Assembly: GCF_000218785.1 (NCBI RefSeq)
Contig: NZ_AFPO01000018.1
Span: forward strand, 1 to 45,118
DNA: 45,118 nucleotides
Direction: 5' to 3'
DNA from: Idiomarina sp. A28L
GTDB taxonomy: Bacteria; Pseudomonadota; Gammaproteobacteria; Enterobacterales; Alteromonadaceae
Part shown: one piece after another, positions 7,525-16,850 of the stretch
Numbering within the stretch: position 1 is the first letter of the stretch
Layout of the letters: every line of letters begins with the position of its first letter
Position numbers and translations under genes: made by a program
The notes under the pieces: model-generated
Seen by the model: the letters and a program-made list of their open reading frames with translations, nothing else
The model's database searches: none
Told to the model about the DNA's origin: nothing

Positions 7525-8841
7525 ATGGAAAGCTCCACAAGTTCGGCAGCAATTCAGGTAAAAAAGAACGCGCCAAAGCGGCAGATATTTGGTTGGGCTA
7601 TGTACGATATTGCCAACCAAGCCTACACCACCATTGTTATTTCCTTCGTTTATTCTGCGTTTTTTGTGGCTTACATTGTTCCTGAAGAAAGCCAGTGGCG
7701 CGATGCCTATTGGTCGATTGCTATTATCGGCTCTACATTAATTGCCATGGTTCTCTCACCTATGGTGGGGCATTGGATCGACCGCGGGGTTTCGAAAAAG
7801 AAGCTATTGGCATGGTCTACCCTTATCTGCGCTAGCTTTACCTGCCTACTTTATTTTATCGGCCCCGGCGATGTTTGGTGGGGCATAGCTATTATTTTGA
7901 TTACCAACACTGCATGGATGGTGGGTGAAGCCATTATGTCGGCATTTTTACCCGAGCTTGCCAGCCGAAAGAACATGGGGTTGATATCCGGCCTTGGTTG
8001 GGGCCTTGGCTACCTCGGTGGCTTTGTGAGTATGGTAATGGTATCGGTGATTATTATTCGTGCTGATCCTATCGCCGAACGTGGCCTTTATATTGCGCAG
8101 CATCAGTGGGCCATGATCGCGATTTCTATCTACTTCGTGTTAGTGGCCATTCCTACCTTTATGCTCGTTAAAGATAAACCTAAAGGAACCAATCTGGTTC
8201 CTCGTGAGCATTGGCGCGAGAGCTTGAACTTATTCCGGCAACAGCGCTTGCAACCTGTGCTCTTCCGATTCTTTTGGGCCTTTTTGTTTTATATGGCGGG
8301 TGTGCAAACCGTTATTAAATTTATTGGTATCTACAGCACCGGCGAGCTCGGGCTTACCCAAACCGATTTAGTAGCTGTATTTTTGGCCACTCAATTTAGT
8401 GCGTTATTTGGTGCCATAGGATTCGGTGTCGTTGAGCGCTTTGTGGGGGCCCGAAAAGTATTATTCGCAGTTATTGGTTTATGGATTATCGCAATAAGTG
8501 GCATGTACGGTATTCATGATATTGCGGCTTGGCTGAATATGAGCGTGCGCGATGTGTTTCTTATCGTAGCCTTGCTCGCCGGTACCGGTATTGGTTCTAT
8601 TCAGGCATCGAGCCGCTCATTAGTGGGTTTGTTAGCCGCGCCTGAACGCGATGGCAGTGCCTTCGGGCTTTGGGGTGTGTTTAATCGAATGGCGATGCTG
8701 CTAGCGGCTACGTTCGGGATTGTCGCTGATTTGTTTTCTCGGCAAAACGCGTTGTTAATGGTGATTGCGTTCTTCATTATCGGTGCGGTGCTTTTAGCGC
8801 GGGTAACACAGTTATCTGCACTCAGCCGCGCGCGGCACTAA
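7525..8841 (+). CDS. MFS transporter, UMF1 family
   Basis: A 438-residue major facilitator of the UMF1 (Atg22-like) group with about twelve membrane segments. Typical features are the N-terminal M-Y-D-I-A-N-Q-A-Y-T-T helix, the loop G-H-W-I-D-R-G-V-S-K-K-K after segment 2 (the MFS loop 2-3 signature), and a late S-S-R-S-L-V-G-L-L-A-A-P-E-R with F-G-L-W-G-V-F-N. The group is suspected to export small molecules, with amino acids suggested by the yeast vacuolar relative; the substrate here is unknown. AAAGGA (7511-7516) gives a good ribosome site. It sits 23 bases after the unknown 450-residue gene and is probably cotranscribed with it. Confidence 0.88.
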   Translation: MESSTSSAAIQVKKNAPKRQIFGWAMYDIANQAYTTIVISFVYSAFFVAYIVPEESQWRDAYWSIAIIGSTLIAMVLSPMVGHWIDRGVSKKKLLAWSTLICASFTCLLYFIGPGDVWWGIAIILITNTAWMVGEAIMSAFLPELASRKNMGLISGLGWGLGYLGGFVSMVMVSVIIIRADPIAERGLYIAQHQWAMIAISIYFVLVAIPTFMLVKDKPKGTNLVPREHWRESLNLFRQQRLQPVLFRFFWAFLFYMAGVQTVIKFIGIYSTGELGLTQTDLVAVFLATQFSALFGAIGFGVVERFVGARKVLFAVIGLWIIAISGMYGIHDIAAWLNMSVRDVFLIVALLAGTGIGSIQASSRSLVGLLAAPERDGSAFGLWGVFNRMAMLLAATFGIVADLFSRQNALLMVIAFFIIGAVLLARVTQLSALSRARH

Positions 8842-8967
8842 CACTTTTTTACCAACGCCATAAATATCCGTGATTGCCGTGTGTGCTGGTGTTATGGCTG
8901 AACAGCCGTGCATCTTGCGGGCTTTGTATTAGGCTTTGGGAATACTCCCACTTAATCCGGAACCGCT

Positions 8968-9798
8968 ATGAATGAAAGCTCGCCGCCGCTAAAAACGTTT
9001 ATTCAAGAAAACCTTTTAAGCGCTATGCAAACCAACCAACTGTGTTTGTATTATCAACCGCAATTTTCCCTTGTGGAGCAAAAAATTACCGGTATTGAAG
9101 CCTTATTGCGTTGGCATTCACAAGGTTTTGGCTGGTTAAACCCGCAGGTAGTTGTTGCTGTGGCTGAGCAAAGTGAATTGATAGTGCTACTGAGCGAGTG
9201 GACACTACGGCAAGCGCTGCACGATTTCTCCCGCCTTCAGCCTATGATAAAACGAGTTTCGGTAAATTTATCGGTAGGTTATCTGCAAAGAGTGCCGTTA
9301 GTTACCGTCGTGCAACGATACCTTGCTGAAGCGGGTGTTGCGCCGCATTGCTTAGATTTAGAAATTACCGAAACTGTGGTGTTAGAGCCCGCTCCGCTTT
9401 TACTTAATGCGTTACGGCAACTGCGGCAAATGGGGATTTCGTTGAGTATTGATGATTTCGGTACCGGTTATTGCGGGTTAAGCTACTTAAAAAAATTGCC
9501 ATTAAACACAGTAAAAATTGATCGTAGCTTTTTACGCGATGCTACGAATCGAGCGCGTGATGCTTTGCTGTATCACGATATTTTGCAGCTCGCCCGAAAC
9601 CTCGATTTACGAATTATCGCTGAAGGGGTAGAAACCCAGGCGCAGCTAGAATTTTTGAAGCTAACCCATTGCCACGAAGCGCAGGGGTATCTGCTGGGTA
9701 GGCCAATGCCGCTAACCAAACTTCAGCATTTTACTAAAGCAATTGCACCCCCCGATGTTTTAGCAGTGGCAGAGGATATGCATTTTTTGCTACCTTGA
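8968..9798 (+). CDS. Stand-alone EAL-domain cyclic-di-GMP phosphodiesterase
   Basis: A 276-residue protein made almost wholly of one EAL domain, with no sensor or membrane part. The signature G-I-E-A-L-L-R-W and the other catalytic or metal positions are present: N in S-V-N-L-S-V, E in L-E-I-T-E-T, the pair in I-D-D-F-G-T-G-Y, K in V-K-I-D-R-S-F, E in A-E-G-V-E-T and Q in A-Q-G-Y. It should therefore be active, hydrolysing cyclic-di-GMP to pGpG and lowering the pool that promotes biofilm. It lies between a transporter and a GntP permease with separate spacing, so its physiological partner is unclear. Confidence 0.9.
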   Translation: MNESSPPLKTFIQENLLSAMQTNQLCLYYQPQFSLVEQKITGIEALLRWHSQGFGWLNPQVVVAVAEQSELIVLLSEWTLRQALHDFSRLQPMIKRVSVNLSVGYLQRVPLVTVVQRYLAEAGVAPHCLDLEITETVVLEPAPLLLNALRQLRQMGISLSIDDFGTGYCGLSYLKKLPLNTVKIDRSFLRDATNRARDALLYHDILQLARNLDLRIIAEGVETQAQLEFLKLTHCHEAQGYLLGRPMPLTKLQHFTKAIAPPDVLAVAEDMHFLLP

Positions 9799-9829
9799 TA
9801 CCCAATATTAATAACAACAGGGTTTCATT

Positions 9830-11191
9830 ATGCTTGGGAATCTAGGGTTACTCGTAGGCTTAGCACTATTGATTGTGTTGGCGTTACGGGGCTGGAATAT
9901 TCTACTCGCCGTGCTGCTAGCTATTTTGGTTATTGGCCTTACCAACGGCATGGCGCTGCAAGAAGTGTTTCTTCAACACTTTCCGTTTGGCCCTTCTGGG
10001 GCATTCAGTTTCGCCGGTAATTTTCTGCTGTTGTTTCTTTGTGGTGCTTTGTTTGGCCGTATTATGGCTGCCAGCCAAGCTGCGCAGGGCGTTGCAATGG
10101 CAATTACGCAATGGTTGGGCGCTAAACGCGCGTTGCTAATTGCCATGCTGGTATGTGCCTTGCTTACTTACGGCGGTGTTGTGGTATTTGTGGTGATTTT
10201 CACCATGTATCCGATAGGCGTTACCCTGATGAAAGAGGCCAATATTCCTCGGCGTTTATATGCAGCGGCTATTGCTTTGGGTGCGGGTACTTTCACCATG
10301 ACAGCGTTGCCGGGAACACCCTCCATTCACAACGTAATTGCGGCTAATTCACTGGGAACCGATTTATTCGCTGGCGGTTGGTATGGTGTTTTGGCCGGTG
10401 TGTTAATGGCAGGTTTAGGTATTTGGTACTTACAACGCCAGTGGCACCTTGCCTTAGCCAATGGCGAAGGCTATGTTGCAACACCAAAAGATGAGCAAAT
10501 GGCCGCAATGGCAGGTGGTTCTGGTGGCAATCTTCCGGGCTGGGGGCGCTCGATTTTTCCGGTTCTTGTGGTGCTATCCCTTATCGTATTGCCGCGCTTA
10601 CTCATGCAGTTTTCAATCGAAGCTGGCTGGATTAATTTTGCCCTCACGCAACCAATATTGTGGGCAAGCTTTGCGTTGCTGATGGGGGCAGGGGTTTGTT
10701 ATTTGCTGTTCCCGCCGGTACGAAAAGATTTTATCCGCACGGCAGGCCAAGGAGCTGATGATGCACTATTGCCGTTGATTAATACTGCTGCGGTTATCGG
10801 TTTTGGTGGCGTAGTTATCCAAACCACAGGTTTCCATGCCTTTGCAGAATGGTTGCTGGCGCTGGAACTGCCGGCTTTGGTATCTGTGTTCATTTCTGCA
10901 AACTTAATTTCAGGTATTACAGCTTCAGCTTCGGGTGGGCTACAGATATTTATGTCGAGCCTAGCGCCGGCCTACATTGAACTCGGTGTTTCGCCAGAGC
11001 TGCTTCATCGTATTGCGAATTTAGCCGCCGGTGGCCTTGATTCGTTACCGCATTCCGGGGCAGTAATTGCGCTGTTTACGCTAATGGGGCTTACTCATAA
11101 AGAAGCCTATCGCGATATTTTCGTGGTTACCGTGTTAGTGCCCATGCTCGCCGCACTTGTGGTGGTGGCAGTGGCAATGATGTTGGCTTAA
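9830..11191 (+). CDS. GntP-family permease
   Basis: A 453-residue permease of the GntP (gluconate:H+ symporter) family with about twelve to fourteen hydrophobic segments. Family stretches include G-A-L-F-G-R-I-M, L-L-T-Y-G-G-V-V-V-F-V-V-I-F and A-L-P-G-T-P-S-I-H-N-V-I. Members carry small organic acids such as gluconate, glycerate or hydroxybutyrate, so it probably imports a carboxylate with protons. No sugar-acid kinase gene is adjacent, which argues for a hydroxy acid rather than gluconate. It starts 31 bases after the EAL gene. Confidence 0.85.
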   Translation: MLGNLGLLVGLALLIVLALRGWNILLAVLLAILVIGLTNGMALQEVFLQHFPFGPSGAFSFAGNFLLLFLCGALFGRIMAASQAAQGVAMAITQWLGAKRALLIAMLVCALLTYGGVVVFVVIFTMYPIGVTLMKEANIPRRLYAAAIALGAGTFTMTALPGTPSIHNVIAANSLGTDLFAGGWYGVLAGVLMAGLGIWYLQRQWHLALANGEGYVATPKDEQMAAMAGGSGGNLPGWGRSIFPVLVVLSLIVLPRLLMQFSIEAGWINFALTQPILWASFALLMGAGVCYLLFPPVRKDFIRTAGQGADDALLPLINTAAVIGFGGVVIQTTGFHAFAEWLLALELPALVSVFISANLISGITASASGGLQIFMSSLAPAYIELGVSPELLHRIANLAAGGLDSLPHSGAVIALFTLMGLTHKEAYRDIFVVTVLVPMLAALVVVAVAMMLA

Positions 11192-11333
11192 TCGCAAGCA
11201 TTAGTGAGCTCACCGCGATGGCATAGACATTGCCTTCGTGGTGGTTTACAACAAGGTAAGCAAAACCTACCAATGAAGTAGGTAAACCATAAGTTATCAG
11301 CTTTTATTTGATAACAATGATTAGGGATCCTTC
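11192..11333 (+). promoter_or_regulatory. Structured leader before the propeller-amidohydrolase gene
   Basis: The 142-base gap contains several nested inverted repeats. GGTTTAC (11243-11249) pairs with GTAAACC (11282-11288). ACCTAC (11265-11270) pairs with GTAGGT (11278-11283); both right arms share bases 11282-11283, so these two stems compete. A separate GTTATCA/TGATAAC stem (11293-11299 with 11309-11315) lies just before the AGGGAT ribosome site. These could be regulator operators, an mRNA control element or the end of the upstream transcript. It matches no riboswitch class I know. Confidence 0.4.
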
Positions 11334-14300
11334 ATGTTTAAATTAAAAAAACTAATTCCGATTGCCGGCATCGCCGCTACATTGTGTGTTGGCGGTATTG
11401 CTAGCGCCGAAACAGAGTGGCGCGTTAGCGAGCCTATGGGCGAATTCAGCACTGTAAGTATCAATACCGATAAAGGCACTTGGATGAGTGTAGATGTAAG
11501 CCCGAATGGCGCTTACATAGTATTTGATATGCTTGGCGATATTTATCGTATGCCTGCCGCTGGCGGTGAAGCTGAGTTGATTCGTGGCGGTATTGGTTGG
11601 CACATGCAACCAACCTACAGCCCTGATGGCCAGTATATTGCATACACATCTGATGAAGGTGGTGGCGATAATATTTGGATAATGAAAGCTGATGGCAGTG
11701 ATGCTTGGCAAGTTAGTAACGAAAGTTTCCGCTTATTGAATAGCCCTGCGTGGAGCCCCGATGGTGAATACCTCGTTGCGCGTAAACATTTCACGGCCCG
11801 CCGTTCGCTTGGTGCCGGTGAGATTTGGATGTATCACAAAAGTGGTGGCCAAGGTGTAATGTTAACAGCGCGCCCGAATGATCAAAAAGATCTGGGCGAG
11901 CCAGCATTTTCTCCCGATGGTAAATATGTGTATTACTCACAAGATGATACCCCCGGGCAAACCTTCCATTACAACAAAGATTCTATTTCTGGCATCTACA
12001 GCATTAAGCGTTATGAGCTAGAAACTGGCGATATTGAAACAGTTATTTCAGGCATGGGTGGTGCCGTACGGCCAGTTCCTTCGCCTGATGGCCGTTATTT
12101 GGCGTATGTAGGCCGCGATGATTTCCAAAGCAAGCTGTATCTGTATGATTTAGAAACCGGTGAAAGCAAGGAAGTTTATGCTGATTTAAGCCGCGATATG
12201 CAAGAAACGTGGGCGATTCACGGTGTTTATCCAAGCATGGGCTGGAACACCGATGGTTCTGAATTGGTGTTTTATGCCAAAGGACAAATACACCGTTTGA
12301 ATATAGCGAATGGGCGTACTGCGAACATTCCATTCAATGTTTCAGTTGAAAAAGAAGTGCAAAATGCGGTTCGTTTTCGCCAACACATTGAGCATGACGA
12401 TTTCGATGTGCGCATGCTACGCAGCGCAGTAGTATCGCCAAATGCCGATAGAGTTATTTATGAAGCATTAGGGCATTTGTACACCCGTGGCTTGCCGAAT
12501 GGAAATGCAGAACGGTTAACTGGGCAAAGCGAACGCTTTGAGCAGTTCCCATCATTTTCTCGTGATGGCCGTTATTTGGTTTACACCACTTGGCACGATC
12601 AAGAACAAGGGCAAGTAATTGTGCGTGATTTGCGGAATAATCGCGAACGCGTGTTACCAACAGGCCCCGGCAAATTTGTTGAACCGGTGTTCTCGCCAGA
12701 TGGCCAAGCCATTGTTTACCGTAAAATTAGTGGTGGCTATTTAACTAACCCGCAGCATGGGTTACAAGCGGGTATTTATCATTTACCTCTGAATGCTGAT
12801 GCTCCTGAGCGTATTGCTCGCAGTGGCAGTTCAGTGCAGTTTGGTGCGCGTAACGATCGTATTTACGTGAATGGCTTTGGCGCCAGTGGCCCAGAACTTC
12901 GTAGTATTGAAATTGATGGCGGTGAAACCCGTACGCTATATACATCATCACATGCTACTGAGTTCAAGGTTTCGCCTGATGGTAAATATTTAGCATTTGC
13001 CGAGCGTTTCCGGGTTTTTGTAACGCCATTTGTTGAGCGCGGTGCGGCCATTAACATTGGCCCTAACGATCGCCAGTTCCCGATTGAGCAATTATCGCAG
13101 CGAGCGGGTGATAACCTTTCTTGGACATCGGATAGTAATAACCTTTATTGGACACTAGGCCCAGAGCTCTATTCAGCAAACCTTAGCGGAATGTTTGATA
13201 TTGGTGGTGAAAGTAACTTTGAGAAGGTAGCTGATGGTACTAATATCGGTTTCACAACCGCTACGCATATTCCTGATCAGGTAATTGCGTTTGTTGGTGG
13301 CACAGTAGTAACCATGAACGGCGAGCAAGTGATTGAAGATGGCGCAGTAGTTGTAAGCGGCAATAAAATCACAGCGGTAGGCTCTCGCTCAGAAGTAAAT
13401 ATCCCGCGCGGTGCAGAAGTAATCGATTTTACTGGAAAAACCATGATTCCAGGCCTTATCGATACTCACGCACATGGTGCGCAAGGTGAAAGCCAGATTA
13501 TTCCGCAGCAAAATTGGGCGTTATATGCAGGTTTAACTTTCGGGGTAACCACGATTCACGATCCTTCGAATAACACCCAGCAAATATTTACGGCCAGTGA
13601 AATGCAGAAGGCTGGGGTAATTGTAGGGCCGCGTATCTTTTCTACCGGCACTATTTTATACGGCGCGAATAGCCCGTCGGCAACGGCGCACGTTGATAGC
13701 TTAGACGATGCTCGTTTTCATCTTGAGCGCATGAAGAAAGTAGGTGCGTTTTCGGTGAAAAGTTATAATCAGCCGCGCCGGGATCAGCGCCAGCAGATTA
13801 TTCAAGCCGCTCGCGAACTAGAAATGATGGTAATGCCTGAAGGTGGTTCATTGTTCCAGCACAACATTAGCATGGTTACTGATGGCCATTCTGTGATTGA
13901 GCATTCGATTCCAGTTGAAACCATTTTTGAAGATGTGCTGCAGTTGTGGGAGCAAACAGAAACAGCTTATACCCCAACTTTGGGTGTGGCTTACGGTGGA
14001 ATCTGGGGTGAGAACTATTGGTATGCCCATACTGATGTATGGAACCACCCTCGATTAAGCACTTATGTTCCTGAGCGTGTTTTACGCCCGCGTTCTATGC
14101 GCCGTGAAATTGCACCTTCGCATCATTACAACCATATTAATGTAGCTACCGGAGCTCATGCTTTACAAGAACGCGGTGTAAAAGTTACTGCGGGTGCGCA
14201 CGGGCAACGTGAGGGCTTGGCTCAGCATTGGGAAATTTGGATGATGGCGCAAGGTGGTATGAATTCGATTGAAGCACTGCGCACAGCCACTTACGATGCA

Positions 14301-14510
14301 GCAGTAAGCCTTGGTATGGAACATGCTATCGGCTCACTAGAAGTGGGTAAACTTGCTGATTTAGCAATTATCGATGGCAATGTTTTAGAAGATATTCGGG
14401 TGAGTGATCGAGTAACTCATACCATGGTGAATGGCCGTTTATTTGATGCTGAAAGCATGAACGAAATAGGCCGAACTACACGTGAACGTAAAGTATTCTT
14501 TTTTGAATAG
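11334..14510 (+). CDS. Exported TolB-like beta-propeller / amidohydrolase fusion
   Basis: A 1058-residue two-part secreted enzyme. A signal peptide (K-L-K-K-L-I-P-I-A-G-I-A-A..., likely cut after A-S-A near residue 25) is followed by repeated S-P-D-G-x-Y-I/L-A/V blades from about 45 to 620, the TolB/tricorn type of beta-propeller. The C-terminal third (about 655-1050) is an amidohydrolase barrel opening with V-V-T-M-N-G and carrying the metal motif D-T-H-A-H-G. Candidate later ligands are K in F-S-V-K-S-Y and H in I-E-H-S-I-P. Where most amidohydrolases have G-T-D it has A-G-A-H-G-Q, which I recall as typical of this propeller-linked subgroup. It probably trims peptides or cyclic amides in the periplasm. 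A hairpin terminator follows. Confidence 0.88.
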   Translation: MFKLKKLIPIAGIAATLCVGGIASAETEWRVSEPMGEFSTVSINTDKGTWMSVDVSPNGAYIVFDMLGDIYRMPAAGGEAELIRGGIGWHMQPTYSPDGQYIAYTSDEGGGDNIWIMKADGSDAWQVSNESFRLLNSPAWSPDGEYLVARKHFTARRSLGAGEIWMYHKSGGQGVMLTARPNDQKDLGEPAFSPDGKYVYYSQDDTPGQTFHYNKDSISGIYSIKRYELETGDIETVISGMGGAVRPVPSPDGRYLAYVGRDDFQSKLYLYDLETGESKEVYADLSRDMQETWAIHGVYPSMGWNTDGSELVFYAKGQIHRLNIANGRTANIPFNVSVEKEVQNAVRFRQHIEHDDFDVRMLRSAVVSPNADRVIYEALGHLYTRGLPNGNAERLTGQSERFEQFPSFSRDGRYLVYTTWHDQEQGQVIVRDLRNNRERVLPTGPGKFVEPVFSPDGQAIVYRKISGGYLTNPQHGLQAGIYHLPLNADAPERIARSGSSVQFGARNDRIYVNGFGASGPELRSIEIDGGETRTLYTSSHATEFKVSPDGKYLAFAERFRVFVTPFVERGAAINIGPNDRQFPIEQLSQRAGDNLSWTSDSNNLYWTLGPELYSANLSGMFDIGGESNFEKVADGTNIGFTTATHIPDQVIAFVGGTVVTMNGEQVIEDGAVVVSGNKITAVGSRSEVNIPRGAEVIDFTGKTMIPGLIDTHAHGAQGESQIIPQQNWALYAGLTFGVTTIHDPSNNTQQIFTASEMQKAGVIVGPRIFSTGTILYGANSPSATAHVDSLDDARFHLERMKKVGAFSVKSYNQPRRDQRQQIIQAARELEMMVMPEGGSLFQHNISMVTDGHSVIEHSIPVETIFEDVLQLWEQTETAYTPTLGVAYGGIWGENYWYAHTDVWNHPRLSTYVPERVLRPRSMRREIAPSHHYNHINVATGAHALQERGVKVTAGAHGQREGLAQHWEIWMMAQGGMNSIEALRTATYDAAVSLGMEHAIGSLEVGKLADLAIIDGNVLEDIRVSDRVTHTMVNGRLFDAESMNEIGRTTRERKVFFFE

Positions 14511-14551
14511 AAAACTTCACTTGTAGAACCTCTATTTGCGGTATTATAGTT

Positions 14552-14576
14552 AAAAGGCACCTTCGGGTGCCTTTTT
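14552..14576 (+). terminator. Rho-independent terminator after the propeller-amidohydrolase gene
   Basis: Stem AAAAGGCACC (14552-14561), tetraloop TTCG, matching GGTGCCTTTT arm ending in five T residues. It lies 42 bases past the stop codon and closes this transcript before the signalling gene at 14667. Confidence 0.92.
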
Positions 14577-14666
14577 AGTGATGCCGAGATTACAAAGCGT
14601 GTACGCATGTTTGATACGATGATTTGGCTTCCCCTGAAAACATGAATACGCTAGAGGTTCAAGTAT

Positions 14667-16832
14667 ATGAGCAAACCGAGTTTAATTATCTTAGATGATG
14701 ATGAGCAAACCGGTGTAACTATTCAGCACATTGCTGAATATGCTGGTTTAGATAGTTATTTTACTGATTCTCCCGATGAATTTCTTACTCGTATCATTGC
14801 TACGCCTCCCGATTTCATAGTGTTAGATTTAATTATGCCAGGCATGGATGGCGTTGAAGTTATTCAGCAGCTTGCCGGGCTGGATTTACAATCGCAAATC
14901 ATTATTACCAGTGGTGCTGGCCAGCGTATTCTCGATGCAGCTAGCCGTTCAGTTAGTGCCCATGGTTTAAATGTACTTGGCACGTTACAAAAGCCGTTTT
15001 CGCCAAAAACGTTTCGTGATCTAGTGCAAAAATCTACAAAAATGAGCGCTAAAGATAACGCTAAACGAAGCGAAACTAAGGCTCTTTCAGCCACACCCGA
15101 TTACAGAACCTTAGTAACACTTGAATCTGTGCGAGAAGCAATTGCAAAAAAACAAATTACTATCGCTGTTCAGCCTAAGTTTGAGAGCCGATTTCATTTA
15201 GTGAATGGTTTTGAAGTGCTGGCACGTTGGCATCATGCTGAATATGGAAATATTCCGCCTTACTATTTTATTGATATAGCCGAGAAGCATGACCTTATAG
15301 ATGATCTTACTCGTTTGGTAATGCAGCAAGCGGTTCCGTTTCTTGCGCAATTAATTGAACAATCAAGCACTTCTGATTTTACTGGTGACGCGCGCAGCCT
15401 AACTCTCGCGATTAATATTTCTGCGTTATCATTGCACAGTAATGATTTATTTTCCGAACTTGAAGCCTTGCTGAAGGAATATAAATTATCACCTGAACGG
15501 ATTATCTTGGAGCTCACGGAAACTGGCGCGATGGCCGATCCAGTGGCTTCACTCGATTTATTAACGCGTTTGCGCATTAAAGGCTTCCGTTTATCCATTG
15601 ATGATTTCGGTACGGGTTATTCATCATTACTGCAACTCGTACGCTTGCCATTTACTGAGGTGAAAATTGACCGTTCGTTTGTGCATAGCGCGGTTACTTC
15701 AGATGAATCTCGAAAAGTAATCAAAGGTATTGTCGATTTGGCACATGCACTCGATATGGATGTTACTGCCGAAGGCGTTGAAGATGCAGAAACATTGGAA
15801 TATTTGCATGATGTTGGGTGTGATTTAATTCAAGGTTTCTATTTCGCCCGGCCAATGGACGTTGAGCAAGCTATGCGCTGGCTGCTGCAACGAGAGCCTG
15901 CTGCCGAAGAGCATTTTCGGGTGAATGCACTGCATGCAATGCAAATACTCGATACGCCACAAGAAGAGCGCTTTAACCGATTAACGCGTTTAGCAAAAAA
16001 AGTATTCCAAGTACCAACAGTTATGATTTCTTTGGTAGATAGCGATCGGCTTTGGTTTAAATCTTTTGAGGGCATAAGTGGGCCCGAGGCTCCGAGAAAA
16101 GATAGTTTTTGCGATATAGCGGTACATGATCGGAATATTTTATTAGTGCCAAACGCCTTAGAAGATCCTCGGTTTTCCGATAATCCAAATGTGTTAGGCT
16201 CGCCGAATATTCGTTTCTATGCCGGCCAACCTATTGCTAGCCCTTATGGCGAAATGGTGGGTAGCTTCTGTGTGATAGATATTGAGCCAAGAGATATCAC
16301 TTCTACAGACCAACGGTTACTGAAAGCCATTACACAGCTTGTAGAAACGGAACTGCTCAGTGAACCGCCGCGTGAAAGCGAAATGAACCAGTTTGTGTTT
16401 CAACACCGGCAATTTGAAACTCGAGCGAACGATCTTGTATCACTCTGTAATCGATTCTCGTTAGGTGTGAGCTTATTTCATTTTGAAGTGGAAAACATCG
16501 GGTGCGGCAATGCGTGGCGAGAGCGCGTATTCCAATCAGCGTTAGAGCGGGCTTTTCATGATGCTGATTTAATTGGCCGAGTAGGTGATGGTGAATTTAT
16601 GGTGCTTCTGGTGGAAGATAGCAATTCAGCAACCAGCGCAGCGAGCCAAGCTGATACTCTAATACATAAACTCCGCAACTTGTTGATGATTGCAGAGCTG
16701 AGTGAGGATGGCGAAGCCCCAAGCTTTTACTACGGAACTTGCTCATCTACCGCCGAGGCTGCCAAAAACCTACAAGAACTTTATAGTGCCACCGATGAAA
16801 TACTGCAAAATGCACGGAAAAAAGATGGTTAG
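14667..16832 (+). CDS. REC-EAL-GAF-degenerate GGDEF cyclic-di-GMP signalling protein
   Basis: A 721-residue multidomain regulator. Residues 1-125 are a receiver with the acidic pocket L-D-D-D-E, phospho-acceptor V-L-D-L-I-M-P-G-M-D-G, I-T-S-G and the lysine in Q-K-P-F. Residues about 150-410 are an EAL phosphodiesterase domain with signature E-V-L, N in I-N-I-S, E-L-T-E-T, I-D-D-F-G-T-G-Y, V-K-I-D-R and A-E-G-V-E. Residues about 425-570 are a GAF domain. The tail (about 590-721) is a worn GGDEF domain whose signature reads G-D-G-E-F, so it is unlikely to make cyclic-di-GMP. Phosphorylation by an unlinked histidine kinase probably controls phosphodiesterase output. No kinase gene is adjacent. 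Confidence 0.9.
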   Translation: MSKPSLIILDDDEQTGVTIQHIAEYAGLDSYFTDSPDEFLTRIIATPPDFIVLDLIMPGMDGVEVIQQLAGLDLQSQIIITSGAGQRILDAASRSVSAHGLNVLGTLQKPFSPKTFRDLVQKSTKMSAKDNAKRSETKALSATPDYRTLVTLESVREAIAKKQITIAVQPKFESRFHLVNGFEVLARWHHAEYGNIPPYYFIDIAEKHDLIDDLTRLVMQQAVPFLAQLIEQSSTSDFTGDARSLTLAINISALSLHSNDLFSELEALLKEYKLSPERIILELTETGAMADPVASLDLLTRLRIKGFRLSIDDFGTGYSSLLQLVRLPFTEVKIDRSFVHSAVTSDESRKVIKGIVDLAHALDMDVTAEGVEDAETLEYLHDVGCDLIQGFYFARPMDVEQAMRWLLQREPAAEEHFRVNALHAMQILDTPQEERFNRLTRLAKKVFQVPTVMISLVDSDRLWFKSFEGISGPEAPRKDSFCDIAVHDRNILLVPNALEDPRFSDNPNVLGSPNIRFYAGQPIASPYGEMVGSFCVIDIEPRDITSTDQRLLKAITQLVETELLSEPPRESEMNQFVFQHRQFETRANDLVSLCNRFSLGVSLFHFEVENIGCGNAWRERVFQSALERAFHDADLIGRVGDGEFMVLLVEDSNSATSAASQADTLIHKLRNLLMIAELSEDGEAPSFYYGTCSSTAEAAKNLQELYSATDEILQNARKKDG

Positions 16833-16850
16833 AACATCTATATTCAAATG

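Noticed and set aside
8842-8967. GCCATAA/TTATGGC inverted repeat before the EAL gene
   Set aside because: The arms are short and widely spaced and there is no T-run or operator-like symmetry, so it could arise by chance.
11352-11711. 119-codon minus-strand open frame inside the propeller-amidohydrolase gene
   Set aside because: The plus-strand gene is continuous and clearly coding there; the antisense product is low-complexity shadow sequence.
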